A stretch of 64,000 nt of DNA from Tangfeifania diversioriginum (GTDB lineage: Bacteria; Bacteroidota; Bacteroidia; Bacteroidales; Prolixibacteraceae), in assembly GCA_945873105.1 (NCBI GenBank), contig CAMCBW010000018.1, positions 31,189 through 95,188 on the forward strand. Direction: 5' to 3'. The notes under the pieces are model-generated. The model saw only the letters and a list, made by a program, of their open reading frames with translations. It was not told where the DNA came from and searched no databases. A program made the translations under genes and the position numbers. Of this stretch, positions 25,400 through 34,596 are shown in pieces; position 1 is the stretch's first letter, and the number at the start of each line of letters is the position of its first letter.

Positions 25400-26299
25400 A
25401 TGAAAAAGAATTTGTCCGTACTATCGAAAAGTCTTTTCCTGTTCCTGCTAGTCCTTGGTACCATTCAACTGAATGGCAAATCCATCAAGAATTTCCCCAC
25501 CAGACTCAAGACCAGTCTGAATGCTTACTCCTTCAACAAATCCCTAACCAGTGGGGCGATGAACCTGGATCAGTTGATCGAATTTTGCGCCACCCACCAG
25601 TTTGATGCAGTCGATCTGACGGGCTACTATTTTCCCGGTTACCCGGAGGTACCTTCGGACGAATATTTGTACCACATCAAACAGAAGGCCTTTGTGATGG
25701 GGGTCGAAATCAGCGGAACCGGGGTGCGCAACGACTTTACGGATCCCGATCCGGTGAAGTTGAAGGCGAGTATCGAGCTGGTCAAAAAATGGATCGTGGC
25801 GGCCGAAAAGATGGGAGCTCCCGTCATCCGGGTCTTCACCGGGCCGGCAGACTTGAGGGGTTTGACACGCCCTGAAGCCGTCAACATCCTGGTAAGTGCT
25901 TTGAATGAATGTGTGGCTTACGGCAATGCCCATGGCGTAGTGGTGGCCATCCAAAACCACCACGACTTTGTGAAAACGGCTGCGGAGACGATCGAAATCC
26001 TCGATCGGGTCAACTCTGAATGGTTTGGACTGATCCTCGATATTGGCAGTTTTCGTACAGATCCCTACCGGGAGATCGCCCAAATGATCCCCTACGCCGT
26101 GAACTGGCAGTTGAAAGAGAATCTATATGTAGCAGGGAAAGAGCAGAAAACCGACCTGGACCGGCTGATGAAAATCATCCGGGAATCGGGCTACCGTGGG
26201 TACCTTCCCATTGAAACATTGGGAGAAGGTGACCCAAAAGTCAAAGTCCCGCTCTTTTTAAAGGAGGTGAAGGATGCCTTGGGGAAGATTGGGCAGTGA
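25400..26299 (+). CDS. Exported sugar phosphate isomerase/epimerase-like TIM-barrel protein
   Basis: 299 residues: signal peptide (about 1-25), then a xylose-isomerase-like TIM barrel (AP-endonuclease family 2 fold). Barrel motifs include LNAYSFNKSL, the FDAVDLTGYYFPGYP strand, VIRVFTGPADLR, VVVAIQNHHDF, GLILDIGSF and YLPIETLGEGDP. The usual metal-binding Glu in the (L/I)ENH strand is Gln here (IQNHH), which is seen in some exported members and may change metal binding or activity. The substrate is unknown. It lies downstream of gntP. Confidence 0.8.
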   Translation: MKKNLSVLSKSLFLFLLVLGTIQLNGKSIKNFPTRLKTSLNAYSFNKSLTSGAMNLDQLIEFCATHQFDAVDLTGYYFPGYPEVPSDEYLYHIKQKAFVMGVEISGTGVRNDFTDPDPVKLKASIELVKKWIVAAEKMGAPVIRVFTGPADLRGLTRPEAVNILVSALNECVAYGNAHGVVVAIQNHHDFVKTAAETIEILDRVNSEWFGLILDIGSFRTDPYREIAQMIPYAVNWQLKENLYVAGKEQKTDLDRLMKIIRESGYRGYLPIETLGEGDPKVKVPLFLKEVKDALGKIGQ

Positions 26300-26539
26300 T
26301 TTCCGGATCCAGTAAAGGTCTCGCAAAGAACGCAGGGAAACGCAAAGAGGTGATTCTACATTTTCAGCATGGCGTATACATTTCAGATCACAATAGACTA
26401 TTTATCTGCAGGCTGATTGAAGTATCAATTATTAAACTTTGTTAAATTTCACGGTGACACTTTTAACCTTTTGGACCAACCACAATCCAACAGGTAGTTT
26501 TAATAGAATTCCAAAAGCATAATTTAAAAAGTAAGAAAG

Positions 26540-27061
26540 ATGAAAACTAAAATTTTTATGATTGTATTGCTGATGAGTATTTCGGCCGTACTGGTCGCCC
26601 AGCCGCAGGGAGTGACCCCAAAGAAGGTGCAAAAACAGGGACAAGGAATGCAAAAAGGCATGCCAAGAGACCGGATGCAGCAGGGTATGCAGGCACTCAA
26701 CCTGACCGATGCACAAAAAGAGAGCTTCAAGAAGAACATGATGGCCACCCAGAAACAGTTGCAACCCCTCCGCAACGAACTTGGTGAAGCAGAAGCACGC
26801 CAACGTACGTTGAACAGTGCAGAAAAGCCTGATTTCGGAGCCATCAACAAGAACATCGACAAAGTCGCCGGCATCCGTGCAGAGATGGCCAAAGTCCAGG
26901 TCAAAAATCACCTCGACATGCGTGCCCAGTTGACAGATGAACAACGCATGAAATTCGACATGATGAAGCACAACAAAGGACCCAAAGGCCAAAAAGGGCC
27001 CAAAGGAGCGAAAGTGGGTAAAGGTCCCAGAGGTGACAGGGGTGTCAGGGGAATGAGGTAA
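26540..27061 (+). CDS. Spy/CpxP-like periplasmic protein with collagen-like C-terminal tail
   Basis: 173 residues. The signal peptide (MKTKIFMIVLLMSISAVLVA) is followed by a Q/M/K-rich stretch and an LTDAQKESF and LTDEQRMKF pair, the LTxxQ motifs of Spy/CpxP-type periplasmic chaperones, within a helical region (residues 50-145). The last 30 residues are Gly-X-Y repeats rich in Lys and Pro (KGPKGQKGPKGAK... GPRGDRGVRG), collagen-like and very basic. A strong terminator hairpin follows at 27098-27151. It stands alone and probably serves envelope stress or metal handling. Confidence 0.72.
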   Translation: MKTKIFMIVLLMSISAVLVAQPQGVTPKKVQKQGQGMQKGMPRDRMQQGMQALNLTDAQKESFKKNMMATQKQLQPLRNELGEAEARQRTLNSAEKPDFGAINKNIDKVAGIRAEMAKVQVKNHLDMRAQLTDEQRMKFDMMKHNKGPKGQKGPKGAKVGKGPRGDRGVRGMR

Positions 27062-27097
27062 AAGAACTTTGCTTCAGACTTGCCCCAATTGGCGCAA

Positions 27098-27151
27098 AAC
27101 ACAGCAATCCCTCCCCAGCGTTGACAATGCTGAAGGAGGGATTGTTGTGTT
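27098..27151. terminator. Bidirectional terminator hairpin
   Basis: 17-base arms (27098-27114 and 27135-27151; AACACAGCAATCCCTCC and its near-complement with one G-T pair), between the convergent Spy-like and GAF/DHp genes. Confidence 0.75.
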
Positions 27152-27165
27152 CAGAGCAGGATCTG

Positions 27166-27888
27166 TCAACAGGAAATCCTGTCAGTCAGAAGATCATCAA
27201 TCTGCCGGGCAAGCTGATTGGTAATATCCCCAATTGAAATCAACATTTCAACGCCATTTGGATCCAGCTTTTCACCATACAGCTCCCTAAACAGTTCGGC
27301 CATCAGGGAGATGCTGCACAAGGGGGATTTCAGATCGTGTGCTGCCTTTCCGGCAAACTTCAACACCTCACTGTACCGGCACTCAAGCGCTGCAATTTTT
27401 TGTCGTGCCTCCATCCACCGGATGATCTGACCCGCCAAAAGTTGAAGGGACCGGATTTGCTCCTCCTTCAGCCGGAGCGGTTCATATCCAAAGATACCCA
27501 ACGCACCAACCACCTGTCCGGTGGCTGCCACCAGGGGCACTCCGGCGTAAGAGACGAAACCTCCAACTTGATTGATCAGTGGGTGGTTGCAAAACCTTTC
27601 ATCTATCCGGGCGTCGGGAACAAGGAGCAAACCTCCCTTCTCCAGCATTGTGTAGGCGCCAAAAGCGATTTCGAGGCTGAACTCAACCGCTGTGGCGCCC
27701 CAACAGGATTTGACCCATTCGCGCTTGTCGTCCACAAAGGTGATCATGGCTGCGGGTGTACCACCAACCTGAGCGGCAAGGAGGGCGAAATCGGCAAACT
27801 CTTTTTCGGGTGGAGTGTCCAAAATTCCGAATGCAAGCAATGACTCCAAACGGGATGGATCGTTGATCAACGAAGTTGGTTCATTCAT
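27166..27888 (-). CDS. GAF-domain protein with histidine-kinase DHp region but no ATPase domain
   Basis: 240 residues: a GAF domain (about 20-155, starting with the GILDTPPEKEFADFALLAAQV pattern and containing FVDDKREWVKS), a linker helix, and a dimerisation/phosphoacceptor helix with the H-box KAAHDLKSPL (His184). The protein ends about 30 residues after the H-box hairpin; no N, G1 or G2 boxes follow. It therefore cannot autophosphorylate and may receive phosphate from, or heterodimerise with, another kinase, or be a remnant. Downstream sequence up to the terminator is too short (14 bases) to hide a lost ATPase domain. Confidence 0.8.
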   Translation of the reverse strand: MNEPTSLINDPSRLESLLAFGILDTPPEKEFADFALLAAQVGGTPAAMITFVDDKREWVKSCWGATAVEFSLEIAFGAYTMLEKGGLLLVPDARIDERFCNHPLINQVGGFVSYAGVPLVAATGQVVGALGIFGYEPLRLKEEQIRSLQLLAGQIIRWMEARQKIAALECRYSEVLKFAGKAAHDLKSPLCSISLMAELFRELYGEKLDPNGVEMLISIGDITNQLARQIDDLLTDRISC

Positions 27889-27977
27889 GGTAACATATTT
27901 TTAAGCTTAGGACTGGCGGCTTCTAATTGCCTGAAATTACAAAATCAGGATGGAATTGGCGTATTTTTTTAACTCAA

Positions 27978-29120
27978 TCAATAAGTTGGTCTACTGACAA
28001 AAATAGATAGAAAATTCTCAACAAACTCCGTTGTATTGAAGCCCGGTTTTACCTGATTGACGCTGCCGCAAAAGGCAATCCTCTTTGCGGGACACCAGGC
28101 AATCCGGGAGCCCCAAAAACCTCCGTGGCCAAAATAGGTATCTCCGTTAAATTGATATTGGTAGAGACCCAATCCATAGAAACCAGTTTTGCCAGATTTC
28201 ATTTGGTGTGGCAGCATCGAGGTCATTTTATTTAAGGTCGCCTCATTTTTGTACAATTCCCCATCGAAAAGCGCTTTCAGAAAGAGCGCCAGATCTGCTG
28301 TGGTAGAAACGACACCTCCACCGGCCCAATCGTAGGAGGTATTTAGGGTTTTGGTAATGTCGCGTTTCCCCATAAAAGAATGAGCCATTTTCCCATTCCC
28401 GACTGCGGGTTCATAATACTCAAAATAGCTATTTTTCATTTCAAGTGGCACGAAAATTCTTGACCTGAATTGCTGTGCCAGCGTCTGCCAAGACAGTTTT
28501 TCGATGATCAGCCCCAGCAGGAAATAGTTGACATCCGAATAGTAAAATCCAAAGCCGGGTGCATGTTTGGCCTTCTTGTGGAGCCGGTACTTGTAGTAAC
28601 GATTCATGAGTTTCTCCGGATTCCAGGCCTGCTTTTTGTGCATTATTTCATTCAGGTAAAACCTAAATGCACCATCCGTAAAAATATCGGCCAAACCGCT
28701 CTGGTGCTGCAAAAGCTGTTTCAGGGTAATACTGTCGCCGTAAGCATTCCCCTTGTAATAACTTAGTTCGGAAACCCTGACAAAAGGCACCTCCTTCAGG
28801 TATTTCGAAATTTTTTCATCGATATCCAAAAGACCCTCCTCCTGCATTTGCAGGATGACAGTGGCTGTCATGGTTTTGGTGATGCTGGCGATTTTAAACT
28901 GATTGTCCTTGTCAGCCACTTCTGTAACTCCATCCGAATAGCCGGCAGCTCCACAAAATACCCTGTCTCCCTCTGAAAGGTAAATTTGAATGCTGGGGAT
29001 AGGGTTTTTACCCTTGGGCTTCAGGTACCCTTGCATGGTTTCATGGATTACACCGGTTGATTGGCCAAAACAGGTCAATCCAGCTATCAGCATCCAAAAA
29101 AGCAGGAATTGTTTTTTCAC
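27978..29120 (-). CDS. Exported serine hydrolase of the beta-lactamase/class C (S12) family
   Basis: The GTG at 29120 gives a signal peptide (VKKQFLLFWMLIAGLTCFG); the frame is open a further 40 codons without signal-like sequence. The catalytic SxxK motif is S79-I-T-K82 and the second motif is in YYSDVNYFL; the C-terminal HGGFWGSR corresponds to the HxG motif. The 380-residue protein may be a D-Ala-D-Ala carboxypeptidase-like enzyme or esterase. It is not evidently linked to resistance. It is the first minus-strand gene left of the divergent ThuA gene. Confidence 0.82.
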   Translation of the reverse strand: MKKQFLLFWMLIAGLTCFGQSTGVIHETMQGYLKPKGKNPIPSIQIYLSEGDRVFCGAAGYSDGVTEVADKDNQFKIASITKTMTATVILQMQEEGLLDIDEKISKYLKEVPFVRVSELSYYKGNAYGDSITLKQLLQHQSGLADIFTDGAFRFYLNEIMHKKQAWNPEKLMNRYYKYRLHKKAKHAPGFGFYYSDVNYFLLGLIIEKLSWQTLAQQFRSRIFVPLEMKNSYFEYYEPAVGNGKMAHSFMGKRDITKTLNTSYDWAGGGVVSTTADLALFLKALFDGELYKNEATLNKMTSMLPHQMKSGKTGFYGLGLYQYQFNGDTYFGHGGFWGSRIAWCPAKRIAFCGSVNQVKPGFNTTEFVENFLSIFVSRPTY

Positions 29121-29435
29121 GCTTCTTGATTTTATAATTGGTATGAAGGAATATCTTACTTGGATTCTTTCCCACATTGTGTTGAATTGTAATGTCGCGC
29201 AAGGAACGCAAAGAAAAACTACGATAGAATCATTTGTCAATTCCTCAATGCACTATACAGATGCTCGGAAATCAGTTAAATTTACATATTCTTTGCGTTT
29301 CAGCCAACTTTTCAAGCTCCACCAGAATATTTCCCACACCAATAGATGCGACAAATACGAAGATATTTTAGTTCATTGTACCTCAACAAACAAACGGGAA
29401 TCTATGTATTTTTAAGGCAGCTAAAAAATCCAATT
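29121..29435. other. Divergent intergenic region
   Basis: About 315 bases between the serine hydrolase and the ThuA-like gene. It contains a GCGCAAGGAACGCAAAGAAA stretch at 29195, similar to CGCAAAG-type repeats at 21713 and 26330. No further gene is seen; promoters for both neighbours must be here. Confidence 0.4.
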
Positions 29436-30170
29436 ATGAGAAAATTGTTCACTTTTGTCACCTTGCTTGTGGCTGTCCTGGTTTTTAGTACCGGCTACGC
29501 AACAGCAAAAAAACCCATACGAATCCTGGTGGTTACGGGAGGCCATAATTACGACAAACCCTCTTTCAACGAGATGCTGAATAGTCTGGGAACAGGCATC
29601 ACCAACCAGGTTGCAGAATTGCCTGTTGCTTACGACCAATTTCTGCCAGAAAACAGGGGTAAATATGATGTGCTTGTTTTCTACCATATGTGGCAAAAAA
29701 TCACGCCGGAGCAAGAGAAAGTTTTTGCCGAATGCATCAGGGAGGGGAAACCGCTGGTGGTCCTTCACCACAGCATCTGCGCCTTCGACGAATGGCCGGA
29801 ATACTGGAACATCGTGGGCGGCAAATATTTTCACAAACCCACTACCGTGAATGGCAAGGAGTATGCTGCCTGCAGCTATATCCATGACACCCGCTTTACG
29901 GTGAATGTGGCTAAGAAAAAGCATCCGGTCACCAAAGGGGTGAAGGATTTTGAAATTTTCGACGAGACCTACAAAGGATACTATGTGGCCGATGGTGCTG
30001 TGCCATTGCTGACAACCACCGAAAAATCAAGCACTCCGGTGATTGGCTGGGCCCATCAATATGGCAAGGCCAGGGTCGTTACCCTGCAAAGCGGACATGC
30101 AACCCCAACCTTCCAAAATGAAAGTTACCGCAAATTGTTGAAGCAATCCATTGAATGGGCATCCAACTGA
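29436..30170 (+). CDS. Exported ThuA-like domain protein
   Basis: 244 residues from the ATG at 29436: signal peptide (MRKLFTFVTLLVAVLVFSTGYA) and a ThuA-like class I glutamine-amidotransferase-like fold. Motifs: ILVVTGGHNYDKPSF, YDVLVFYHMWQKITPEQE, PLVVLHHSICAFDEWPEY and the C-terminal ARVVTLQSGHATPTF. ThuA-like proteins are common in carbohydrate loci; ThuA of rhizobia acts in disaccharide catabolism, but the exported form has no settled function. It converges with the SASA esterase at the edge of the polysaccharide locus. Confidence 0.83.
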   Translation: MRKLFTFVTLLVAVLVFSTGYATAKKPIRILVVTGGHNYDKPSFNEMLNSLGTGITNQVAELPVAYDQFLPENRGKYDVLVFYHMWQKITPEQEKVFAECIREGKPLVVLHHSICAFDEWPEYWNIVGGKYFHKPTTVNGKEYAACSYIHDTRFTVNVAKKKHPVTKGVKDFEIFDETYKGYYVADGAVPLLTTTEKSSTPVIGWAHQYGKARVVTLQSGHATPTFQNESYRKLLKQSIEWASN

Positions 30171-30210
30171 CAATTGGATAGGCTGCGTAACTACCTTACC
30201 AATTGTCAGT
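30166..30210. terminator. Convergent terminator containing both stop codons
   Basis: ACTGACAATTGG (30166-30177) is perfectly complementary to CCAATTGTCAGT (30199-30210). The ThuA stop codon lies within the left arm and the esterase stop is next to the right arm, so the hairpin forms at the extreme 3' end of both messages. Confidence 0.6.
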
Positions 30211-31776
30211 CCTGAAAGGAGAGGCAGGGAGGTTGGCCTTGTTGTAGAGATTAACCTTGGGATTGGCGTTCCAGCCATAGCGGACCGCCACCGGACTGGT
30301 CACCCCCGGAGCAGCTACCAGGATGGTATTCCCCTCTATCTTTGCCTCTGCCGCCACGAACACCTTGTCTGGCCCGGCAATGGCAAATCCCGTCAGTGGA
30401 CCATCTTTGGCCATTAATCCTTTGCCAGTCGCCTCAAATTTGACTCGGATCTTGTCACCCTCAACGAGGTAGTAATCAAAGATTGGGCCTGAATAGTCAA
30501 CATTTTCCCCATAAACCTTCCCCATCGCTGCCAGGGCCAGCCGGTGGCCGATCTCCTGCTTGTTCTTGGGATGGATGTTGCCCATGTCCTGCGGATCGGC
30601 ATTGTCGATGGCCACTGCCATGGCCGTGTTCCGGACCGACAAATTCTGCAGCTGGGACTCCCTGACATAGGTCAATCCCTTTCCTGCAGCGGCTTCTGTA
30701 TCATAAGCTTTGCCATAATTGGCCAACTGCACGTATAAAAATGGGAATTCCCCCTGACCCCAGGCTGCACGCCAGTCGGCAATGAGCGTCTCCATCAGTT
30801 CGCGGTAGACCTGCTGTGAGTTTTGGTTCGATTCGCCCTGGTACCAGATGGCACCCCGAATGGCATATGGAACCAGTGGAGCTACCATCCCGTTGTAAAG
30901 TACGCAGGGATTGTGCTGATCGACCCTTGGGTCCCTGTTTTTGGGAGCCCTCGGTTCATCCTTGCCATCAGCTTTGGCTTTGGCAGCCTCCACTTTCCAT
31001 TTTTCGACCTGCTCCTGGTAAGTCAGCAGATCCTTCAATGACGGAAGATATTCGGCCTTTTTCTTCAGGTAGCCATCCATCATGAATTTCAGGTTGGGGT
31101 TTGATTCCATGGAGGGTTTGCTGATCCAGGCCTCGGCAGTGCTTGCCCCGTACGCTGTGGTAATCAACCCTATCGGGACTTTGCTTTTCAGGTAAAGCTC
31201 CCGTCCAAAGAAATAGGCCGCTGCCGAAAGGTGGCCGACCGTGGCCGGAGAAACCAATTCCCACTTCCCTTCCACCTTCTCCTGCAACTCATCGGTGGGT
31301 GTAAATGCCGTATCGAATACCCTGATTTCGGGATAGTTCGCATTGGCTACCTCCTCCTTCTCGTTGATCACCCCGCACCAGTAGCGGTCTTCACGGGCTA
31401 CGGTCATGTCCATGTTCGACTGCCCGGAACACAACCATACTTCACCGATGAATACATCCGAAAGGGTGAGGGTGTTCTCCCCCTTTACCGTCATTTGAAA
31501 GGGACCACCGGCCTTGGCGGGATTTAATCGAACCATCCATTTGCCATCCTTGCCGGTTACCACGGATTGCTCCTGGCTCCCCAGCCTTACAACGACCGAC
31601 TCTCCCGGACTGGCCTTCCCCCATACGGGGATTGCACGTTCCCGTTGCAGTACCATGTGGTCCTGGAAAGGGCTGGCCAGGGATACTACTGCGAAAATTG
31701 GTTTTGAAAGGCCTATGGACAACAAGATGACCAGCGCCAGTCCTGCAAATTTTGGACTTGTAAATTTCATCTTCAC
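30196..31776 (-). CDS. Sialate O-acetylesterase-like (SASA family) carbohydrate esterase
   Basis: Exported 526-residue SGNH-type esterase. After a signal peptide (to about residue 29) comes SPFQDHMVLQRERAIPVWGKASPGE, the beta-sandwich start of SASA proteins. The nucleophile motif is CSGQSNMDMTVA, and AIWYQGESN carries the second conserved block. Members remove O-acetyl groups from sugars, including sialate and plant glycans; in this locus, acetylated pectin side chains or backbone are the likely targets. It is the most downstream gene of the minus-strand degradative block. A tripartite palindrome element lies just upstream. Confidence 0.87.
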   Translation of the reverse strand: MKMKFTSPKFAGLALVILLSIGLSKPIFAVVSLASPFQDHMVLQRERAIPVWGKASPGESVVVRLGSQEQSVVTGKDGKWMVRLNPAKAGGPFQMTVKGENTLTLSDVFIGEVWLCSGQSNMDMTVAREDRYWCGVINEKEEVANANYPEIRVFDTAFTPTDELQEKVEGKWELVSPATVGHLSAAAYFFGRELYLKSKVPIGLITTAYGASTAEAWISKPSMESNPNLKFMMDGYLKKKAEYLPSLKDLLTYQEQVEKWKVEAAKAKADGKDEPRAPKNRDPRVDQHNPCVLYNGMVAPLVPYAIRGAIWYQGESNQNSQQVYRELMETLIADWRAAWGQGEFPFLYVQLANYGKAYDTEAAAGKGLTYVRESQLQNLSVRNTAMAVAIDNADPQDMGNIHPKNKQEIGHRLALAAMGKVYGENVDYSGPIFDYYLVEGDKIRVKFEATGKGLMAKDGPLTGFAIAGPDKVFVAAEAKIEGNTILVAAPGVTSPVAVRYGWNANPKVNLYNKANLPASPFRTDNW

Positions 31777-31847
31777 TTCAGGTATTAATCAATGCTATTG
31801 TAATTCTCCCCAATTTCCCTTCAGCAAGGAAATTCAAGGTCGTTAAT

Positions 31848-31932
31848 CTAATGATTGTTCAACCCCGGCTGGGGTCGCATGTTTGTAGAAAATCATGAGT
31901 TCTATAAACATCTGACTCCTCCGGAGTCAAAT
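31848..31932. repeat. Tripartite palindromic element, related architecture (element C)
   Basis: ACCCCGGCTGGGGT (31862-31875), ATGTTTGTAGAA (31879-31890), nine bases, TTCTATAAACAT (31900-31911), then GACTCCTCCGGAGTC (31913-31927). The layout, outer palindromes flanking an inverted GTAGAA pair, mirrors elements A and B but the sequences differ. It lies in the 194-base gap between the esterase and a GH88/GH105 gene. Confidence 0.6.
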
Positions 31933-31970
31933 AATTTTCCCAGGTAAAAACATTTAAATGTAAGAATAAA

Positions 31971-33092
31971 TCATTTCTTCATCTTATACACTTCGCTTCC
32001 TGCCAGCAAAAAGCAGCCCAGTCCGTAATCTTCAAAATCCGGTTTGCTGGTGTAACTTACTGGCTGACTATCGGAGGGTTGTTTTCCAGTGCCCTGGGTA
32101 TAACCCAGAAATCCATCCGGATGTACCGCTTCGTTGGCCATGGCATTCCAGCCTTTGGTGATGGCCGGCAGGTATTTTTTGGCGCTCAGCAGACCATGGT
32201 TCACACCCCAGGCCATGCCGTAGACAAACAAGGCAGTTCCTGTTGTCTCCTTGCCGCCGAAATTATTCGGATCGTGGAGGCTGGCATTCCAGAAACCATC
32301 TTCCCGCTGGATGGGCAGGAGTGCCTTCATCATCTCCAGATAAGTTTTCTTGTACTCCTTGTAGTGCGGGTCGTTGGGCAGTATTTCAATTACCTTGACC
32401 AATGCAGCCACCACCCAGCCGTTGCCGCGCGACCAGTAGCAGTCTTCTCCATTGGGTTCAGTGTAGGGAGGCAGGAAATCCTTGTCGCGCCACCAGAGTT
32501 TCTCCTTCTTGTTGTACAATCCTTGCGTCACTTTGCAGTCGTTGTACATCTGGTACATGCGTTCTGAATATTTGTAGTCTCCGGTAATCTTCTGCAGCTT
32601 GGCAAAGACCGGCATCCCCATCTGCAGGGCATCGATCCAGTTCCAGTCGTTGATCTTGTCGCTGCTGATCATCAGATCGATGGAGGCCTGGATATCCTTC
32701 ATTCGTTCCGGTTTCTTATCCATTTCATAGAGATCGAGGTAGGTTTGTCCGCAGCACTGGTTGTCGGCGTTACGGGTTTTGATGCCATCGCGCAGGCCCC
32801 ATTTGTGTGCTTCCCCCCAGGCAACGGCATAGTCGTAGTAGGCTTTGTCGGGGTTCAGTGCGCAGAGGGCCATCAATCCTTCGTAGTAAACGGCACGCGT
32901 CCAGATGTTGCTTGGGCGTTCGCGGTTGGTGATGATGCTCTTGCCGGTATCCGGCCACTTGTTCATGAAATAGCCGTTGGCCAGCACCATCTTGTCCATG
33001 ATCTCCTTTTGGGAGGGGAGGTTTTGGGCCTTTGACATTCCGGCTACGGAAAAGAGTGTAAGAAAAAGGAGCAGAAATTTGGAGGTCTTCAT
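31971..33092 (-). CDS. GH88/GH105-family unsaturated (rhamno)galacturonyl hydrolase 1
   Basis: Exported (alpha/alpha)6-barrel enzyme of 373 residues that removes the 4,5-unsaturated uronic acid left at the non-reducing end by pectin lyases. Signal peptide MKTSKFLLLFLTLFSVAGMSKA. The catalytic Asp is in the WNWIDALQMGMP motif; YWSRGNGW and the C-terminal DFEDYGLGCFLLAGSEV are typical family blocks (YteR-like). It works after the PL11 lyase encoded upstream in the same locus. A second, more divergent member follows at 33250. Confidence 0.88.
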   Translation of the reverse strand: MKTSKFLLLFLTLFSVAGMSKAQNLPSQKEIMDKMVLANGYFMNKWPDTGKSIITNRERPSNIWTRAVYYEGLMALCALNPDKAYYDYAVAWGEAHKWGLRDGIKTRNADNQCCGQTYLDLYEMDKKPERMKDIQASIDLMISSDKINDWNWIDALQMGMPVFAKLQKITGDYKYSERMYQMYNDCKVTQGLYNKKEKLWWRDKDFLPPYTEPNGEDCYWSRGNGWVVAALVKVIEILPNDPHYKEYKKTYLEMMKALLPIQREDGFWNASLHDPNNFGGKETTGTALFVYGMAWGVNHGLLSAKKYLPAITKGWNAMANEAVHPDGFLGYTQGTGKQPSDSQPVSYTSKPDFEDYGLGCFLLAGSEVYKMKK

Positions 33093-33249
33093 TGGGATTG
33101 TTGTTTCTATATTGTTAAATTTCAGTATTTTAAATATTGCGACTTTGTTTCATATTTAGACTCGTTGGACGGTTGGGACTGCTTGGACACTTTGGAGTCC
33201 TCCAATCGAAAATCCAAAATCCAAAATCCAAAATTTTTACTATTGTTTC

Positions 33250-34596
33250 TTATTTTAAAGGTCCGTAAAGTTGAACGGCGCTGTCGTTGATCTCGATCTT
33301 GAACTTTTTCACCAAAGCAATCATTTCGGCACCAGCCAGTAAGACCGGTCCATAGCCATGTGCAGCATAGACATTGATGGGACGGTAGTAGTAGAAGGCC
33401 GGATCGAAGCCCATACCAGTTCCCACGCAGGTTCCCTCTACCTGCCCTTTTTCGTTCACTTTGGTTGCCACTGCATTCCAGGCCAGGCAAACCATCGGAC
33501 CATACACTACCGGATCAACATAGCCGCGGTTGATGGCACGGGCTATCGAATAGGTGTAGATGGCGGTGGCTGAGGTTTCCAGGTAAGAGTCGTTGCGGTC
33601 GATCAGCTGGTGCCAAAAACCCTTGGAAGATTGGTAATTGGCCAATCCGCGGATGTGTCGGCGAAGCAACTCAAGTACTTTGGCCCTTCCGGGATGTTCG
33701 GCCGGAAGCACCTCCAGCAGTTCGACCATGGTCATGACTGCCCAGCCATTGGCCCGGGCCCAGTGGAATTGCGGATGTTCCTCCATTCCCAAAACCCAGC
33801 CATGCATGAACAGCCCTTTCTCATGGTTGAACATGCGGTCGGCGAACTGTAAAACCTGCTTTACCGCATCATCATAGTACTTTTTCTCGCCGGTATATTT
33901 GCCCATCTGGGCCAGGGCCGGAACGCTCATGAAGAGGTCGTCAAGCCAGAGCGAATTGGGCAAAGGACGGTTCCGGGCCAGTGTGCCATCCGGGAAACGA
34001 AACTCCTTCGTGCTGATGTAATCGGCGAAGGTGTTGATCATTGGTTTCAGATTTCCATCGAATCCGGCGAGCTGCTGTGTCTTGACCATGGCGGCACACA
34101 TGGCGCCACAATCGTCCAGCGCATGGGGATGAAGCACCCTGGCCATGGCATGTTTGGCATCCGGTTGCCTTTGCTCCAGTTTCACGAACCATGGCTGAAT
34201 TTCGGCCAGAAACTTCAACCGGTCTTTGGTGTAACCTGCATATTTGGGATCACCGGTGGTTTCGGATGCCAGCAGCATGCCCGCATAGGTGACGCCCCAT
34301 TCGTAGCTGTTGAGGCGGAAATCGCCAGGTTTGAAGATGGTCTTTTCGTTGATGGCGGCATAATCCTTTACATCGGCTTTTGTATCCCTGTCGATCAATG
34401 ACATGGGTGTCGTCTGATCGAGGTAGGAATAAATCTTATCCAGCACTACCGTGATACTTTTCACTTCGGGTTTCCCGTAAGGGGTATCATAGGCCGGAGC
34501 CATCAGGTGGAGGGGGGTGGTGGAGTCGTTGACTTTTTGGGCCTGCAGCGCAAAGCTGCAAAGGCAGACCAAAATGAGGGGCAGGAGTACTTTCAT
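33250..34596 (-). CDS. GH88/GH105-family unsaturated uronyl hydrolase 2
   Basis: 448 residues from the ATG at 34596 (MKVLLPLILVCLCSFALQAQ, signal peptide); the frame is open 33 bases further. Barrel repeats include SYEWGVTYAGMLLASE, DDCGAMCAAMV, SLWLDDLFMSVPALAQMG with the likely catalytic Asp pair, HWARANGWAVMTMVELLEVLP and ETSATAIYTYSIARAINRG. It differs from the neighbour at 31971 in length and motifs, so it probably prefers a different unsaturated product (for example GlcA-type or branched). Its upstream region holds an eight-unit 21-bp tandem array. Confidence 0.82.
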   Translation of the reverse strand: MKVLLPLILVCLCSFALQAQKVNDSTTPLHLMAPAYDTPYGKPEVKSITVVLDKIYSYLDQTTPMSLIDRDTKADVKDYAAINEKTIFKPGDFRLNSYEWGVTYAGMLLASETTGDPKYAGYTKDRLKFLAEIQPWFVKLEQRQPDAKHAMARVLHPHALDDCGAMCAAMVKTQQLAGFDGNLKPMINTFADYISTKEFRFPDGTLARNRPLPNSLWLDDLFMSVPALAQMGKYTGEKKYYDDAVKQVLQFADRMFNHEKGLFMHGWVLGMEEHPQFHWARANGWAVMTMVELLEVLPAEHPGRAKVLELLRRHIRGLANYQSSKGFWHQLIDRNDSYLETSATAIYTYSIARAINRGYVDPVVYGPMVCLAWNAVATKVNEKGQVEGTCVGTGMGFDPAFYYYRPINVYAAHGYGPVLLAGAEMIALVKKFKIEINDSAVQLYGPLK

